Of a DNA stretch of 64,000 bases, positions 35,411-43,578 are shown one piece after another (position 1 is the stretch's first letter; each line of letters begins with the position of its first letter). A model generated the notes under the pieces. The model did no database searches and was not told where the DNA came from. It worked only from the letters and a program-made list of their open reading frames with translations. A program made the translations under genes and the position numbers. The stretch is from Dichotomicrobium sp964540795 (GTDB lineage Bacteria; Pseudomonadota; Alphaproteobacteria; Rhizobiales; Rhodomicrobiaceae): NCBI GenBank assembly GCA_964540795.1, contig CAZINX010000004.1, positions 123,005 through 187,004 of the forward strand, read 5' to 3'.

Positions 35411-36496
35411 ATGACCGCCCGCAACGCGGTTGCCATCGATCTCGCGCTCCAGGGCGGCGGCTCCCACGGCGCCTTCACCTGGGGCGTGCTCGACCGGCTC
35501 CTTGAAGAGGACTGGATTCAGATCGAGGCCGTCAGCGGAACCAGCGCCGGTGCGATGAACGCCTGCGCGCTGGTCGAAGGTCTGGCGCGCGGCGGGCCGG
35601 AAGCGGCCAGGGCCAAGCTGCGCGCCTATTGGTCGGCGGTCGCCCGGGCGGCCCTGTTCAGCCCGATACAGCGTTCGCCGCTGGACCGGATGATGGGCCG
35701 CTGGTCGCTGGAATTCTCCCCGAGCTTTCATTTTTATCGAAACGTGCTGAGCAGGATGTCGCCTTACGTTCTCAACCCGTTTTCGGTGAACCCGCTGCGC
35801 GATGTCGTTCGCGATCTCTTCGACTTCGACGCGATCAATGACAGCGCGACCAAATTGTTCATCGCGGCTACGAATGTCCGCACGGGACGGCGCAAGGTGT
35901 TCCGGCAGCCCGATATCAGCGCGGAGTCGGTGCTGGCCTCCGCCTGCCTGCCGTACCTGTCCCACGCCGTGGAAATAGACGGGGACGCCTATTGGGACGG
36001 CGGCTTCATGGGCAATCCGCCGCTGTTTCCGCTGGTGGACGAGACCGACGCGCGCGACCTGATGATTATCTGGATCAACCCGTTCGAGCGGCCGGAACTC
36101 CCGCTCACCGCTTTCGAGATCGAGGACCGGCTCAACGAGATCGTCTTCAACGGCAGCCTGATCGAAGAGCTGCGCGCGCTCGGCTTTCTGGCCGAGATCA
36201 TTCGAGAGGAGAACCTGGAGCGGGAGGCGTATCGCACCACCAACCTGCATTGCATCGACGCCGAAAACGAGATGCGCCAGCTCGGCGCGTCCAGCAAGCT
36301 GAACGCCGAATGGGCCTTCTTCGACCACCTCCACAAGCTGGGCCGGCGCACCGCTGAGGGCTGGCTGGCGAACCATGCCAACGACCTCGGCGCGCGCACA
36401 ACCTTCCGCCCCTATTACGTGTTCGAGGAAAGTCTGCGCCCGGCGCATCTGCGCGGCGGAACGCGACCGCCAAGAGAGGTCGATCAGGTGAAATGA
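35411..36496 (+). CDS. Patatin-like phospholipase with DUF3734 C-terminus
   Basis: A 361-residue patatin-fold lipase. The oxyanion loop is LQGGGSHGAF (12-21), the nucleophile elbow GTSAG has Ser45, and the catalytic Asp is in YWDGGFMGN near residue 196. The C-terminal LMIIWINPFERPELP...EIVFNGSLIEELRALGFLAE is the DUF3734 region. In many alphaproteobacteria this gene neighbours 3-hydroxybutyrate dehydrogenase and a GntP permease; here the permease follows with an ATGA overlap and bdhA is absent. A role in PHB or short-chain ester turnover is inferred. Confidence 0.92.
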   Translation: MTARNAVAIDLALQGGGSHGAFTWGVLDRLLEEDWIQIEAVSGTSAGAMNACALVEGLARGGPEAARAKLRAYWSAVARAALFSPIQRSPLDRMMGRWSLEFSPSFHFYRNVLSRMSPYVLNPFSVNPLRDVVRDLFDFDAINDSATKLFIAATNVRTGRRKVFRQPDISAESVLASACLPYLSHAVEIDGDAYWDGGFMGNPPLFPLVDETDARDLMIIWINPFERPELPLTAFEIEDRLNEIVFNGSLIEELRALGFLAEIIREENLEREAYRTTNLHCIDAENEMRQLGASSKLNAEWAFFDHLHKLGRRTAEGWLANHANDLGARTTFRPYYVFEESLRPAHLRGGTRPPREVDQVK

Positions 36497-37947
36497 TCGA
36501 CGTCATTATCGTCTTCCTTTCGCTCGTCCTGCTGATGTACCTCGCTTATCGCGGGATCACGCTGCTGATCCTCGCGCCTGGAATCGCCGTGCTCGCTTCG
36601 GTCCTCACGGCTGGTTTTCCCGCGCTCGCCGCCTACACGCAGATCTTCATGTCGAACATGGGCGACTTCATCATCGCCTTCTTCCCGCTGTTTCTTCTGG
36701 GCGCAATCTTCGGCAAGTTGATGGATGACAGCGGCTCGGCCGCAGCGATCGCGAACACCGTCATCCGCTGGCTTGGCCCGGAGCAGGGCATCCTCGCCGT
36801 GGTGCTATGCTGCGCCGTGTTGACTTATGGCGGCGTGTCGCTGTTCGTCGTCGCTTTCGCGATCTATCCGATCGCGGCCTCGCTTTTCCGCGATGCGGAC
36901 ATCCCCAAGCGGCTGATTCCGGCGACCCTCGCGCTCGGCTCGTTCAGCTTTACCATGTCCGCATTGCCCGGCACCCCGGCCATTCAGAACGCAATCCCGA
37001 TGCCGTTCTTCGGCACCACCGCTTTCGCTGCGCCCGGTCTAGGGATCATTGCGGCGCTGATCATGTTGGCATTTGGCATGTGGTGGCTGAACCGTCGGCG
37101 TGCCGGCGCGCTGGCTATGGGCGAAGGCTACGGCGAACACGACGATGCGGTGCCCACTGCCGACCTGATGACACGTGAAGGCGCAGTGCGCGATGGCTAC
37201 GACATCCGAGAGCTGCCGATGGGCACGCCGGGCCAAGCCGCGCCGCCCTTCTTCGCGGTTGCGATCACGCCGGTCGTGGCGGTCGTGCTGGTCAACCTGC
37301 TGTTCATCCAGTTCGTCGTTCCGGCAATGGACACCGCCTATCTCGCCCAGCCGGAATTCGGCGCGACCGACATTGACGCGGTGCGCGGCGTCTGGGCGAT
37401 CATCGTCGCGCTGGTGGCGGCGATCCTGCTGATTGTCGCGCTGAACTGGCCGCGCCTGACCAGCCTGCAAGCCAGCCTCGACGAGGGCGCGAACGCTTCC
37501 GTTCTGCCGATTGCGGCCACGGCAAGTCTCGTCGGCTTCGGCGCGGTGATCGCCGCGCTGCCGGCCTTCGAGCTTATCAGCGATGCGCTGCTGGCGCTCG
37601 GCGATTTCAACCCGCTGATCTCACTGGCGGTGGCCGTCAACCTGCTCAGCGCGATCACCGGCTCGGCATCCGGCGGCATGAGCATCGCGCTGGAGACGCT
37701 CGGCCCGACCTATGTGCAGCTTGCCGAGGCGCAGAATATCTCGCTTGAGGCGATGCACCGCGTCACCTCGATCGCCTCCGGCACGCTCGACGTGCTCCCG
37801 CATAACGGCGCGGTCATCACCGTGTTGAGCATCTGCAAGCTGAAGCACAAGGAGGCTTATGGGGACATCTTCATGGCCGCGATCGTCGGTCCGATGCTTG
37901 CGCTCATCGTCGTCATCGCGCTGGCAAGCCTGTTCGGCGGCTTCTGA
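36493..37947 (+). CDS. GntP family permease
   Basis: A 484-residue transporter of the GntP/CitM-like ion-transporter superfamily with about 12 membrane segments. Landmarks include IIAFFPLFLLGAIFGKLMDDSGSA, the re-entrant region VLTYGGVSLFVVAFAIYPIA, TMSALPGTPAIQNAIPM and, in the second half, AITGSASGGMSIALE and SGTLDVLPHNGAVITVL. The latter motifs occur in permeases linked to 3-hydroxybutyrate or other short acids. Translationally coupled to the patatin gene (ATGA). Confidence 0.92.
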   Translation: MIDVIIVFLSLVLLMYLAYRGITLLILAPGIAVLASVLTAGFPALAAYTQIFMSNMGDFIIAFFPLFLLGAIFGKLMDDSGSAAAIANTVIRWLGPEQGILAVVLCCAVLTYGGVSLFVVAFAIYPIAASLFRDADIPKRLIPATLALGSFSFTMSALPGTPAIQNAIPMPFFGTTAFAAPGLGIIAALIMLAFGMWWLNRRRAGALAMGEGYGEHDDAVPTADLMTREGAVRDGYDIRELPMGTPGQAAPPFFAVAITPVVAVVLVNLLFIQFVVPAMDTAYLAQPEFGATDIDAVRGVWAIIVALVAAILLIVALNWPRLTSLQASLDEGANASVLPIAATASLVGFGAVIAALPAFELISDALLALGDFNPLISLAVAVNLLSAITGSASGGMSIALETLGPTYVQLAEAQNISLEAMHRVTSIASGTLDVLPHNGAVITVLSICKLKHKEAYGDIFMAAIVGPMLALIVVIALASLFGGF

Positions 37948-38008
37948 GGTCGTTATTTCCTGCCGCGCGGACGCGCGAATTCGGCCGGCGAGCGGCCGGA
38001 TTCCGCCA

Positions 38009-38025
38009 GCTAACGTTTTGTTAGC
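38009..38025. promoter_or_regulatory. Inverted repeat upstream of the glucan operon
   Basis: GCTAAC-GTTTT-GTTAGC is a perfect 6-bp palindrome with a 5-base spacer, 46 bp before the first gene of the exopolysaccharide operon. It could be an operator for a dimeric regulator or a small hairpin; it is also 61 bp after the GntP stop. Confidence 0.4.
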
Positions 38026-38071
38026 GTTACAACCATAAGTTGATTTCTGATGGGGAAGCGGAAATTAAACG

Positions 38072-39271
38072 ATGTTGCGCGTCGCTCTCGGGGTCCTTGC
38101 GCTCATCGCGGGCCTTTATGTCGTCGTCGGCGAGCACCTGGCCGGCGTCAGCGCGAATGCTACCGTCAACGCACGGCTCACCACCATCCGCGCGCCCATC
38201 GACGGCACGGTCACCTTCGCAAGCGACCAGATCGGCAGCGTGATCCGCCGGCGCCAGAGCCTCGGCGAGATCACCAATGAGCGAGTCGACAACTCTCGGC
38301 TGTCCGACCTGTCCAACGGCCGCGCGCGAATTGAATCCGAGATCCGCAAGGTCGAACAGCAGCGGGAGGACACCCGCACTGCGCGCGAAGCGCTGTTCAT
38401 GCAGGTCGCCTCTTACAAGAGCGGGCGAATCGACCAGCTTCGCGCCCGTATCGACGAGGCCCGGGCTAGAACCGCGGCGGCACAGGCGCGCGAGCGTAAG
38501 GCGTTGCAAGCCCACGAGCGCGCGAAAAAACTGCGCGAGCGCGGCGTCCTCTCCGCTGCAAGGCTGGAAGAAGCGCGGTCAGACTACGACGTTGCCGTCA
38601 AGGACACCGAGGCCGCGCGCCAGCGCGAGTCCTTCTTGCAGGTCGAGCTGAAGGCCGCGCGGCAAGGGACTTTTCTCGGCGACTCCTATAATGACGCTCC
38701 CTATTCGCAGCAGCGCATCAAGGAGCTGGAGCTGCGCCTGAGACAGCTCGACGCCGAACTGGACAGCCTGCAGGACCAGAAGGCCCAGCTGGACACCCAG
38801 CTTGATGTCGAGCGCGTGCGCCTCGCGCGCCTCTCGCGCGCCGAACTGGTCTCGCCGGTGAACGGCATTGTGTGGGACTTCCTTGCCAACAGCGGCGAAA
38901 CGGTCAGGAAGGGGCAGGATCTGCTGCGCGTCGTCGATTGCGACACGGTGATGGTGACGGCCGGCGTCAGCGAGCGGCTCTATAACGGCCTAAGACGTGG
39001 CGACTCGGCGCAGTTCCGGTTGCGCGGCGGGGAAACCTCCTATGCCGCAACCGTCACGCGCCTGGCCGGATCAGGGGCAGGCGGGCGGTACGACCGGCTC
39101 GCGATCGCCGCCGGGCCGGAGCAACTGGAACGCTATGACGTGCTCCTGAAGGTCCCGGACCTCGCCTTCAAGAGGGATACCGGCTGCATGATCGGGCGCA
39201 CGGGCCGGGTGGTGTTCGCCGGCTCGCCGGTGAACGCGGCGCATTCCCTGCTCGCGCGGCTTGGACTGTGA
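38072..39271 (+). CDS. HlyD-family membrane-fusion protein, BgsB-like
   Basis: A 399-residue periplasmic adaptor: N-terminal membrane anchor (about 3-20), a lipoyl half RAPIDGTVTFASDQIGSVIRR, a long alpha-helical coiled coil (about 85-260, with a QxxR/K heptad pattern), then the second lipoyl half VSPVNGIVWDFLANSGETVRKGQDLLRVVDCD and a beta-barrel tail. Unlike drug-efflux adaptors it precedes a polysaccharide synthase by 15 bp and no ABC or RND pump is present. This matches the S. meliloti bgsBA order, where BgsB is needed for mixed-linkage beta-glucan production. Identity is inferred from context and length. Confidence 0.85.
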   Translation: MLRVALGVLALIAGLYVVVGEHLAGVSANATVNARLTTIRAPIDGTVTFASDQIGSVIRRRQSLGEITNERVDNSRLSDLSNGRARIESEIRKVEQQREDTRTAREALFMQVASYKSGRIDQLRARIDEARARTAAAQARERKALQAHERAKKLRERGVLSAARLEEARSDYDVAVKDTEAARQRESFLQVELKAARQGTFLGDSYNDAPYSQQRIKELELRLRQLDAELDSLQDQKAQLDTQLDVERVRLARLSRAELVSPVNGIVWDFLANSGETVRKGQDLLRVVDCDTVMVTAGVSERLYNGLRRGDSAQFRLRGGETSYAATVTRLAGSGAGGRYDRLAIAAGPEQLERYDVLLKVPDLAFKRDTGCMIGRTGRVVFAGSPVNAAHSLLARLGL

Positions 39272-39286
39272 AGGCGAGGGGGCGCG

Positions 39287-41278
39287 ATGCTGGTCATTCA
39301 CGAGTACCTCGCCAATCTCGGCCTAACACTGGCGGTCGTTGGGCTGGCCTGTCTGGCGCTCCCGTATTGCCGGCGCGACGATCCGTTGCTACGCGTCCTG
39401 CTAATGGCGGGCGTCATCTTCCTGAGCTGGCGTTACATCGCGTGGCGCTTCGAAAGCACGATCCCGCCGCTGGCTTTCGAGATCGACAGCGTCGTCGCCT
39501 GGAGCTTCGCCACGCTGGAGGCGCTGGCGATGACCTCTTCGACCATTGCCGCGCTGATTCTTGCCCGGACCAGGGACCGGCATCAGGAAGCCAGTCAGTT
39601 CCAGGGCTGGTGGGGCGATCGCGATCCGCCGCGCATCGACGTTTACATTGCGACCTTTAACGAGGATCGCGACATCCTTGTGCGCACCATCGCCGGCGCG
39701 CGGGCGACCATGTACCCCAACGCCCGAATCTTCGTGATCGACGACGGGAACCGGCGCTGGCTGCGCGCGCTCTGCGCCGAGAAGGGCGTCGGCTACATCA
39801 CGCGGCCACGAAACGTCCACGCCAAGGCGGGCAACATCAACAACGCGTTCGCTCAACGCCTGCGCGCGCCGGACGCGCCGGATTTCATCGCCATCCTCGA
39901 TGCCGACTTCGTGCCGCACCGGCGCTTCCTCGATCGGGCGGTGAGCCTGTTTCATGACCCGAAGGTCGCGCTGGTCCAGACGCCCCAGCACTTCTTCAAT
40001 CCCGACCCGATCCAGCACAATCTCGGCGTCACGGACGTTTGCCCGGACGAACAGCGTTTTTTCTTCAATCACGTGCAGCCCGCGCGCGACGCCTGGGGCA
40101 TTGCGATCTGTTGCGGGACGTCTTCGCTGATCCGCGCGAGCGCCCTGGTCGAGATTGGCGGCGTTCCCACCGAGAGCGTGACCGAGGACTTCCTGCTGAG
40201 CCTGCGTTTCGCCGAATACGGCTATGAGACGGTCTATCTGAATGAGGCGCTGACGGAAGGCCTGGCCGCGGAGGGGCTTCGGGAATACACCACCCAGAGG
40301 GAGCGCTGGTGCCTTGGCATGATGCAGATCGTGCGCGGCCCCTATAACCCCTTCAGCACCCGTCACGGCTTGAGCCTGCGACACCGGTTGAGCACTCTCG
40401 ACTCGTTTCTTTACTGGGTTGCGACCTTCTCGTTTCGTCTTGCCGCCATTGTCGTGCCGCTGCTCTACTGGTTTTTCGGCATTCTCGCGGTGAATGCCGA
40501 TGTCGCCGATGTGCTGAACTATTTTGCTCCCGCGTATGCGGCCACGCTCATCGCGCTCAACTGGCTTTCGCGCGGGCTGATCATTCCATTCGTCACCGAT
40601 GTTGCGCAGCTTGTTGTCGCATGGCCGGTCATGCGGACTGTCGCGGCGGGGCTGCTCCTGCCGGGGGCGCACAGCTTCAAGGTGACGGACAAGGGCCGCG
40701 ACCGCGGGCGACGGGTGGTCCAGTGGCAGCTCGCGCGCCCTTTCCTGCTGCTGATCGCGTTCACCGTCATCGGCCTCTTGCTGCCGCTCCTGACGGATTA
40801 CAATCCGGGCCAGTACGCTGGCGACGGCCTCGTCGTGATCCTGTTCTGGACGCTTTACAACCTCGTCGTGCTCATCCTCGCCGCGTTCGTCTGCGTGGAG
40901 TTGCCTCGCCCCGGTCACACGCTGCGGCCCCATGTGGAGGCCGCAGCGATCGTTACGGCGGGCGAAACCCTGCCGGCCTGGATCATGACGATCGAACCGG
41001 CACGCGCGCGGATACGCGCAACCCCTGGCCTGCGGGAGCACCAGATGGTCTATCTGCGGGTCGACGGGGTCGGTTTCGTCCGCGCGGAAACGGGCGAGTT
41101 CTATGAGGACGGGTATGGGCTACGGCTGTATCTGACGGATGAGCAACATGAGTTGCTCGTCCAGAAATTGCACACCGGAGAAGGGGCGCCGGCGCCGGTG
41201 GACAGCAAACTGACGCTGGTTCTCGCCGGGGTCGGGCGGCGCGTGCTGGCGCCTGATCTGGGCGAGGCGCGGCCATGA
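39287..41278 (+). CDS. GT2 beta-glucan synthase, BgsA/cellulose-synthase-like
   Basis: A 663-residue inner-membrane processive synthase. The catalytic signature is complete: DD at 152-153 (VIDDGNRRW), DAD 205-207, TED 299-301 and QRERW 337-341. There are three N-terminal and about four later membrane helices. The C-terminal cytosolic domain of about 110 residues lacks the PilZ motifs RxxxR and D/NxSxxG. S. meliloti BgsA has the same plan: c-di-GMP-activated, no PilZ, making a mixed beta-1,3/1,4 glucan. Cellulose or another beta-glycan is the alternative. The stop overlaps the cache gene ATG. Confidence 0.87.
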   Translation: MLVIHEYLANLGLTLAVVGLACLALPYCRRDDPLLRVLLMAGVIFLSWRYIAWRFESTIPPLAFEIDSVVAWSFATLEALAMTSSTIAALILARTRDRHQEASQFQGWWGDRDPPRIDVYIATFNEDRDILVRTIAGARATMYPNARIFVIDDGNRRWLRALCAEKGVGYITRPRNVHAKAGNINNAFAQRLRAPDAPDFIAILDADFVPHRRFLDRAVSLFHDPKVALVQTPQHFFNPDPIQHNLGVTDVCPDEQRFFFNHVQPARDAWGIAICCGTSSLIRASALVEIGGVPTESVTEDFLLSLRFAEYGYETVYLNEALTEGLAAEGLREYTTQRERWCLGMMQIVRGPYNPFSTRHGLSLRHRLSTLDSFLYWVATFSFRLAAIVVPLLYWFFGILAVNADVADVLNYFAPAYAATLIALNWLSRGLIIPFVTDVAQLVVAWPVMRTVAAGLLLPGAHSFKVTDKGRDRGRRVVQWQLARPFLLLIAFTVIGLLLPLLTDYNPGQYAGDGLVVILFWTLYNLVVLILAAFVCVELPRPGHTLRPHVEAAAIVTAGETLPAWIMTIEPARARIRATPGLREHQMVYLRVDGVGFVRAETGEFYEDGYGLRLYLTDEQHELLVQKLHTGEGAPAPVDSKLTLVLAGVGRRVLAPDLGEARP

Positions 41279-42450
41279 GCGAACGTAGACCTCCCAGCCT
41301 GCGATCCTGGCTCGTCGCCGTGATGATCGCGGTCCTCATCTGTCCTCTGCTGCTGTTCGCCCTGGTCTATACGGCTGGCCTCGCAGGGGTCGGCGAGCGG
41401 ATCGTGTTCAACAGCCTGGAAGAGAGCGGACGCCTGCAGGCCCATGCCCTTGCGCGGCAGCTTTATCTGCCATGGCGGGATATTGCGCGGCTCGCGGATA
41501 CGGTCCGCATGGACGATCCGATCCAGCTGCGGGAGATGCTCACGCGGATCGTCGAGACAGATCAGCGCTATCTTTGGCTAGGTATCGCGCGAACCGACGG
41601 CAGGGTCTATGCCGCGTCATCCGGCGTCCGCGAAGGGCAGCGGGTCAGCGGCAGGCCGTGGTTCGAGAGCGGCCTCCACGGCCCGTTTGCCGGCGATTAT
41701 CATCGCGATCCGGGCTTGGCGGCGATGCTGCCGCGGCGCATGGCTACTCAGCGCATGTTCGATTTTGCCGCGCCGATTCGTAATGGCGATGGGCACACTG
41801 TTGGCGTCCTGGGCGCGCATTTCGACTGGGACGAAGTGCGCAGCATCCTCGCGGGCTTCGGCGCCAATGACGCGCAGACCTTTCTGCTCAGCGCCAACCG
41901 GGTGGTGCTGTTCGGCCCCGAACGCCTTGAGGGCGACAGCTTACGGCTCAGCACCGTAGCGCCCGATAGCCGCCTTGAGCCGACCGCGCGGATCGAAACC
42001 TGGCCGGACGGCGAGAGCTACGTCACCGTGACAGTGCCGGAGATAGAATACCGCGATCTGCCCAGCTTCGGATGGCGGCTGGTCATCCGAAAGGATGCCG
42101 CCGTGGCCTTGCAGCCGGTTCACTGGCTCATCCGGCATTTCTGGATCTCGTTGGCGGTCGGAGTGGCAGCGACCTTCGGCATCCTTCTGCTGTTCCTCCA
42201 GGGCATTGCCGCTACCATGCGTCGGCTGGCGGATTTCGCGTGGGCGCTGGCGCGCGGCGATGTGAACGGTCAGCCGCCCGACGAGCATTCCTTCCGTGAA
42301 GCGCAGAAGCTCTCGACCGCGCTGGTGCGGCTGCAAGCCCATTTCATCCCGATCGATGGCAGCGGGCAGCCGTCCCATATGAGCGATTCGAACGATGCGT
42401 CGGCTGAGCGGCGCCTGCGTGACAAGGATCGCGGGTCCGCGTCGGGCTAA
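41275..42450 (+). CDS. Cache-domain transmembrane sensor without output domain
   Basis: A 391-residue protein: membrane helix (about 12-34), a periplasmic dCache-like domain (about 45-290) containing RYLWLGIARTDGRVYAAS, GQRVSGRPWFESGL and FDFAAPIRNGDGHTVGVLGAHFDWDEV, then a second helix (about 291-315) and a short HAMP-like segment with LADFAWALARGDV. It then ends in a polar tail. No kinase, GGDEF, EAL or methyl-accepting domain is present. The ATGA overlap with the synthase argues that it senses a ligand and acts on the synthase or another partner directly. Its stop overlaps the egtD stop on the other strand. Confidence 0.85.
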   Translation: MSERRPPSLRSWLVAVMIAVLICPLLLFALVYTAGLAGVGERIVFNSLEESGRLQAHALARQLYLPWRDIARLADTVRMDDPIQLREMLTRIVETDQRYLWLGIARTDGRVYAASSGVREGQRVSGRPWFESGLHGPFAGDYHRDPGLAAMLPRRMATQRMFDFAAPIRNGDGHTVGVLGAHFDWDEVRSILAGFGANDAQTFLLSANRVVLFGPERLEGDSLRLSTVAPDSRLEPTARIETWPDGESYVTVTVPEIEYRDLPSFGWRLVIRKDAAVALQPVHWLIRHFWISLAVGVAATFGILLLFLQGIAATMRRLADFAWALARGDVNGQPPDEHSFREAQKLSTALVRLQAHFIPIDGSGQPSHMSDSNDASAERRLRDKDRGSASG

Positions 42451-43558
42451 CCCGCCTGCGTGAGCATGTTGACGCTGAAGAGGTTGTTATCGTCAACCCA
42501 GGCGCGGGCGTGCGTCCAGCCGGCGGCCTCGGCCATTGCGGTGATGTCGGNNNNNNNNNNNNNNNNNNNNNNNNNNNNNNNNNNNNNNNNNNNNNNNNNN
42601 NNNNNNNNNNNNNNNNNNNNNNNNNNNNNNNNNNNNNNNNNNNNNNNNNNACCCAGGCGCGGGCGTGCGTCCAGCCGGCGGCCTCGGCCATTGCGGTGAT
42701 GTCGGCGAGGGCGTATTTTTGCGAGTTCTCGGTGTGGATGCGCTCGCCCTCCGCGAAGGCGAAACGACGGCCGAGCACCGAAACCTCCTGATCCGCTTGG
42801 CTGGTGATGTAGATTTCCATCCGGCCCGCTTCGGCATTGTAGATCGCTTCGTGCGCGAACTGCGTGAGGTCGAAGGTGCCGTCCAGCTCGCGGTTGATGC
42901 GCGTCAGCAGGTTCAGGTTGAACGCGGCCGTGACGCCTTCGCTGTCGTCGTAGGCCGGGACCAGTATCGACGCGTCCTTCTTCAGATCGACCCCGATCAG
43001 GAGCGCGCCGTTCTCGCCGAGCAGTTCCCGAGCGGTCCGCAGGAAGCCGACGGCTTCGTCCTTGCCGAGATTGCCGATGGTCGAGCCGGGGAAAAAGCCC
43101 AGCTTGCGCGTGCCGGCGAGCTTGGCCGGGAGCGTGATCGCTTCGTTGAAGTCGCCGGTTACCGTAATGACCTCAAGGCTAGGAAACCGCCCGCGCAGGC
43201 GCGTTGCAGCTTCGGCGAGCGCCGCCGCCGAGATATCGATGGCGACGTAGGCCGCCAGCTCCCGCAACGCGGCGATCAGGATTTCGGTCTTGCGGCTTGA
43301 GCCGGAGCCAAACTCAACGATCGCCGCGTCCTCGCCCGCCATCTCGGCGATGTCGCCGGCGTGGCGCTCGAGCAGGCCGATTTCCGTGCGGGTCGGATAA
43401 TACTCTTCGAGTCCGGTGATCCGCTCGAACAACTCCGAACCGCGCGCGTCATACAGAAAGCGGCACGGAATCGAGCGCGGCCGGCGGCTCAGGCCATCCA
43501 GCACCTGCGCTACGAAATCGTGCTGAATGGCAGCCTGGGCCTGGGCGGTGGTTTGCAT
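42447..43558 (-). CDS. egtD: L-histidine N-alpha-methyltransferase EgtD (interrupted by an assembly gap)
   Basis: EgtD trimethylates histidine to hercynine, the first step of ergothioneine synthesis. The N-terminal part is intact: RFLYDARGSELFERITGLEEYYPTRTE, then VEFGSGSSRKTEILI (SAM site) and GFFPGSTIGNL. The 100-N gap at 42551-42650 appears to break it, but removing the gap plus one copy of a flanking 55-bp duplicate (155 bp in all) gives a continuous 957-bp, 318-residue frame ending DDNNLFSVNMLTQAG. ATG 43558 is chosen because the 8 codons upstream overlap egtB's end. The gene follows egtB by 20 bp. Confidence 0.93.
42496..42550. repeat. 55-bp duplicate flanking the N gap (left copy)
   Basis: Bases 42496-42550 are identical to 42651-42705 on the other side of the gap. 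This is the expected footprint of two contigs that overlap by 55 bp but were joined with a fixed-size gap, not a biological repeat. Confidence 0.95.
42551..42650. other. 100-N scaffold gap, apparently spurious
   Basis: Exactly 100 undetermined bases inside egtD. The flanking 55-bp identity and restoration of the reading frame on collapse indicate that no sequence is missing. Confidence 0.97.
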
Positions 43559-43578
43559 GGTTGGCTCCCCGTTGCGTC

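Noticed and set aside
42551..42650. Transposon or real insertion interrupting egtD
   Set aside because: The insert is only Ns with 55-bp flanking identity, and collapse restores the frame exactly; this is a scaffolding artefact.
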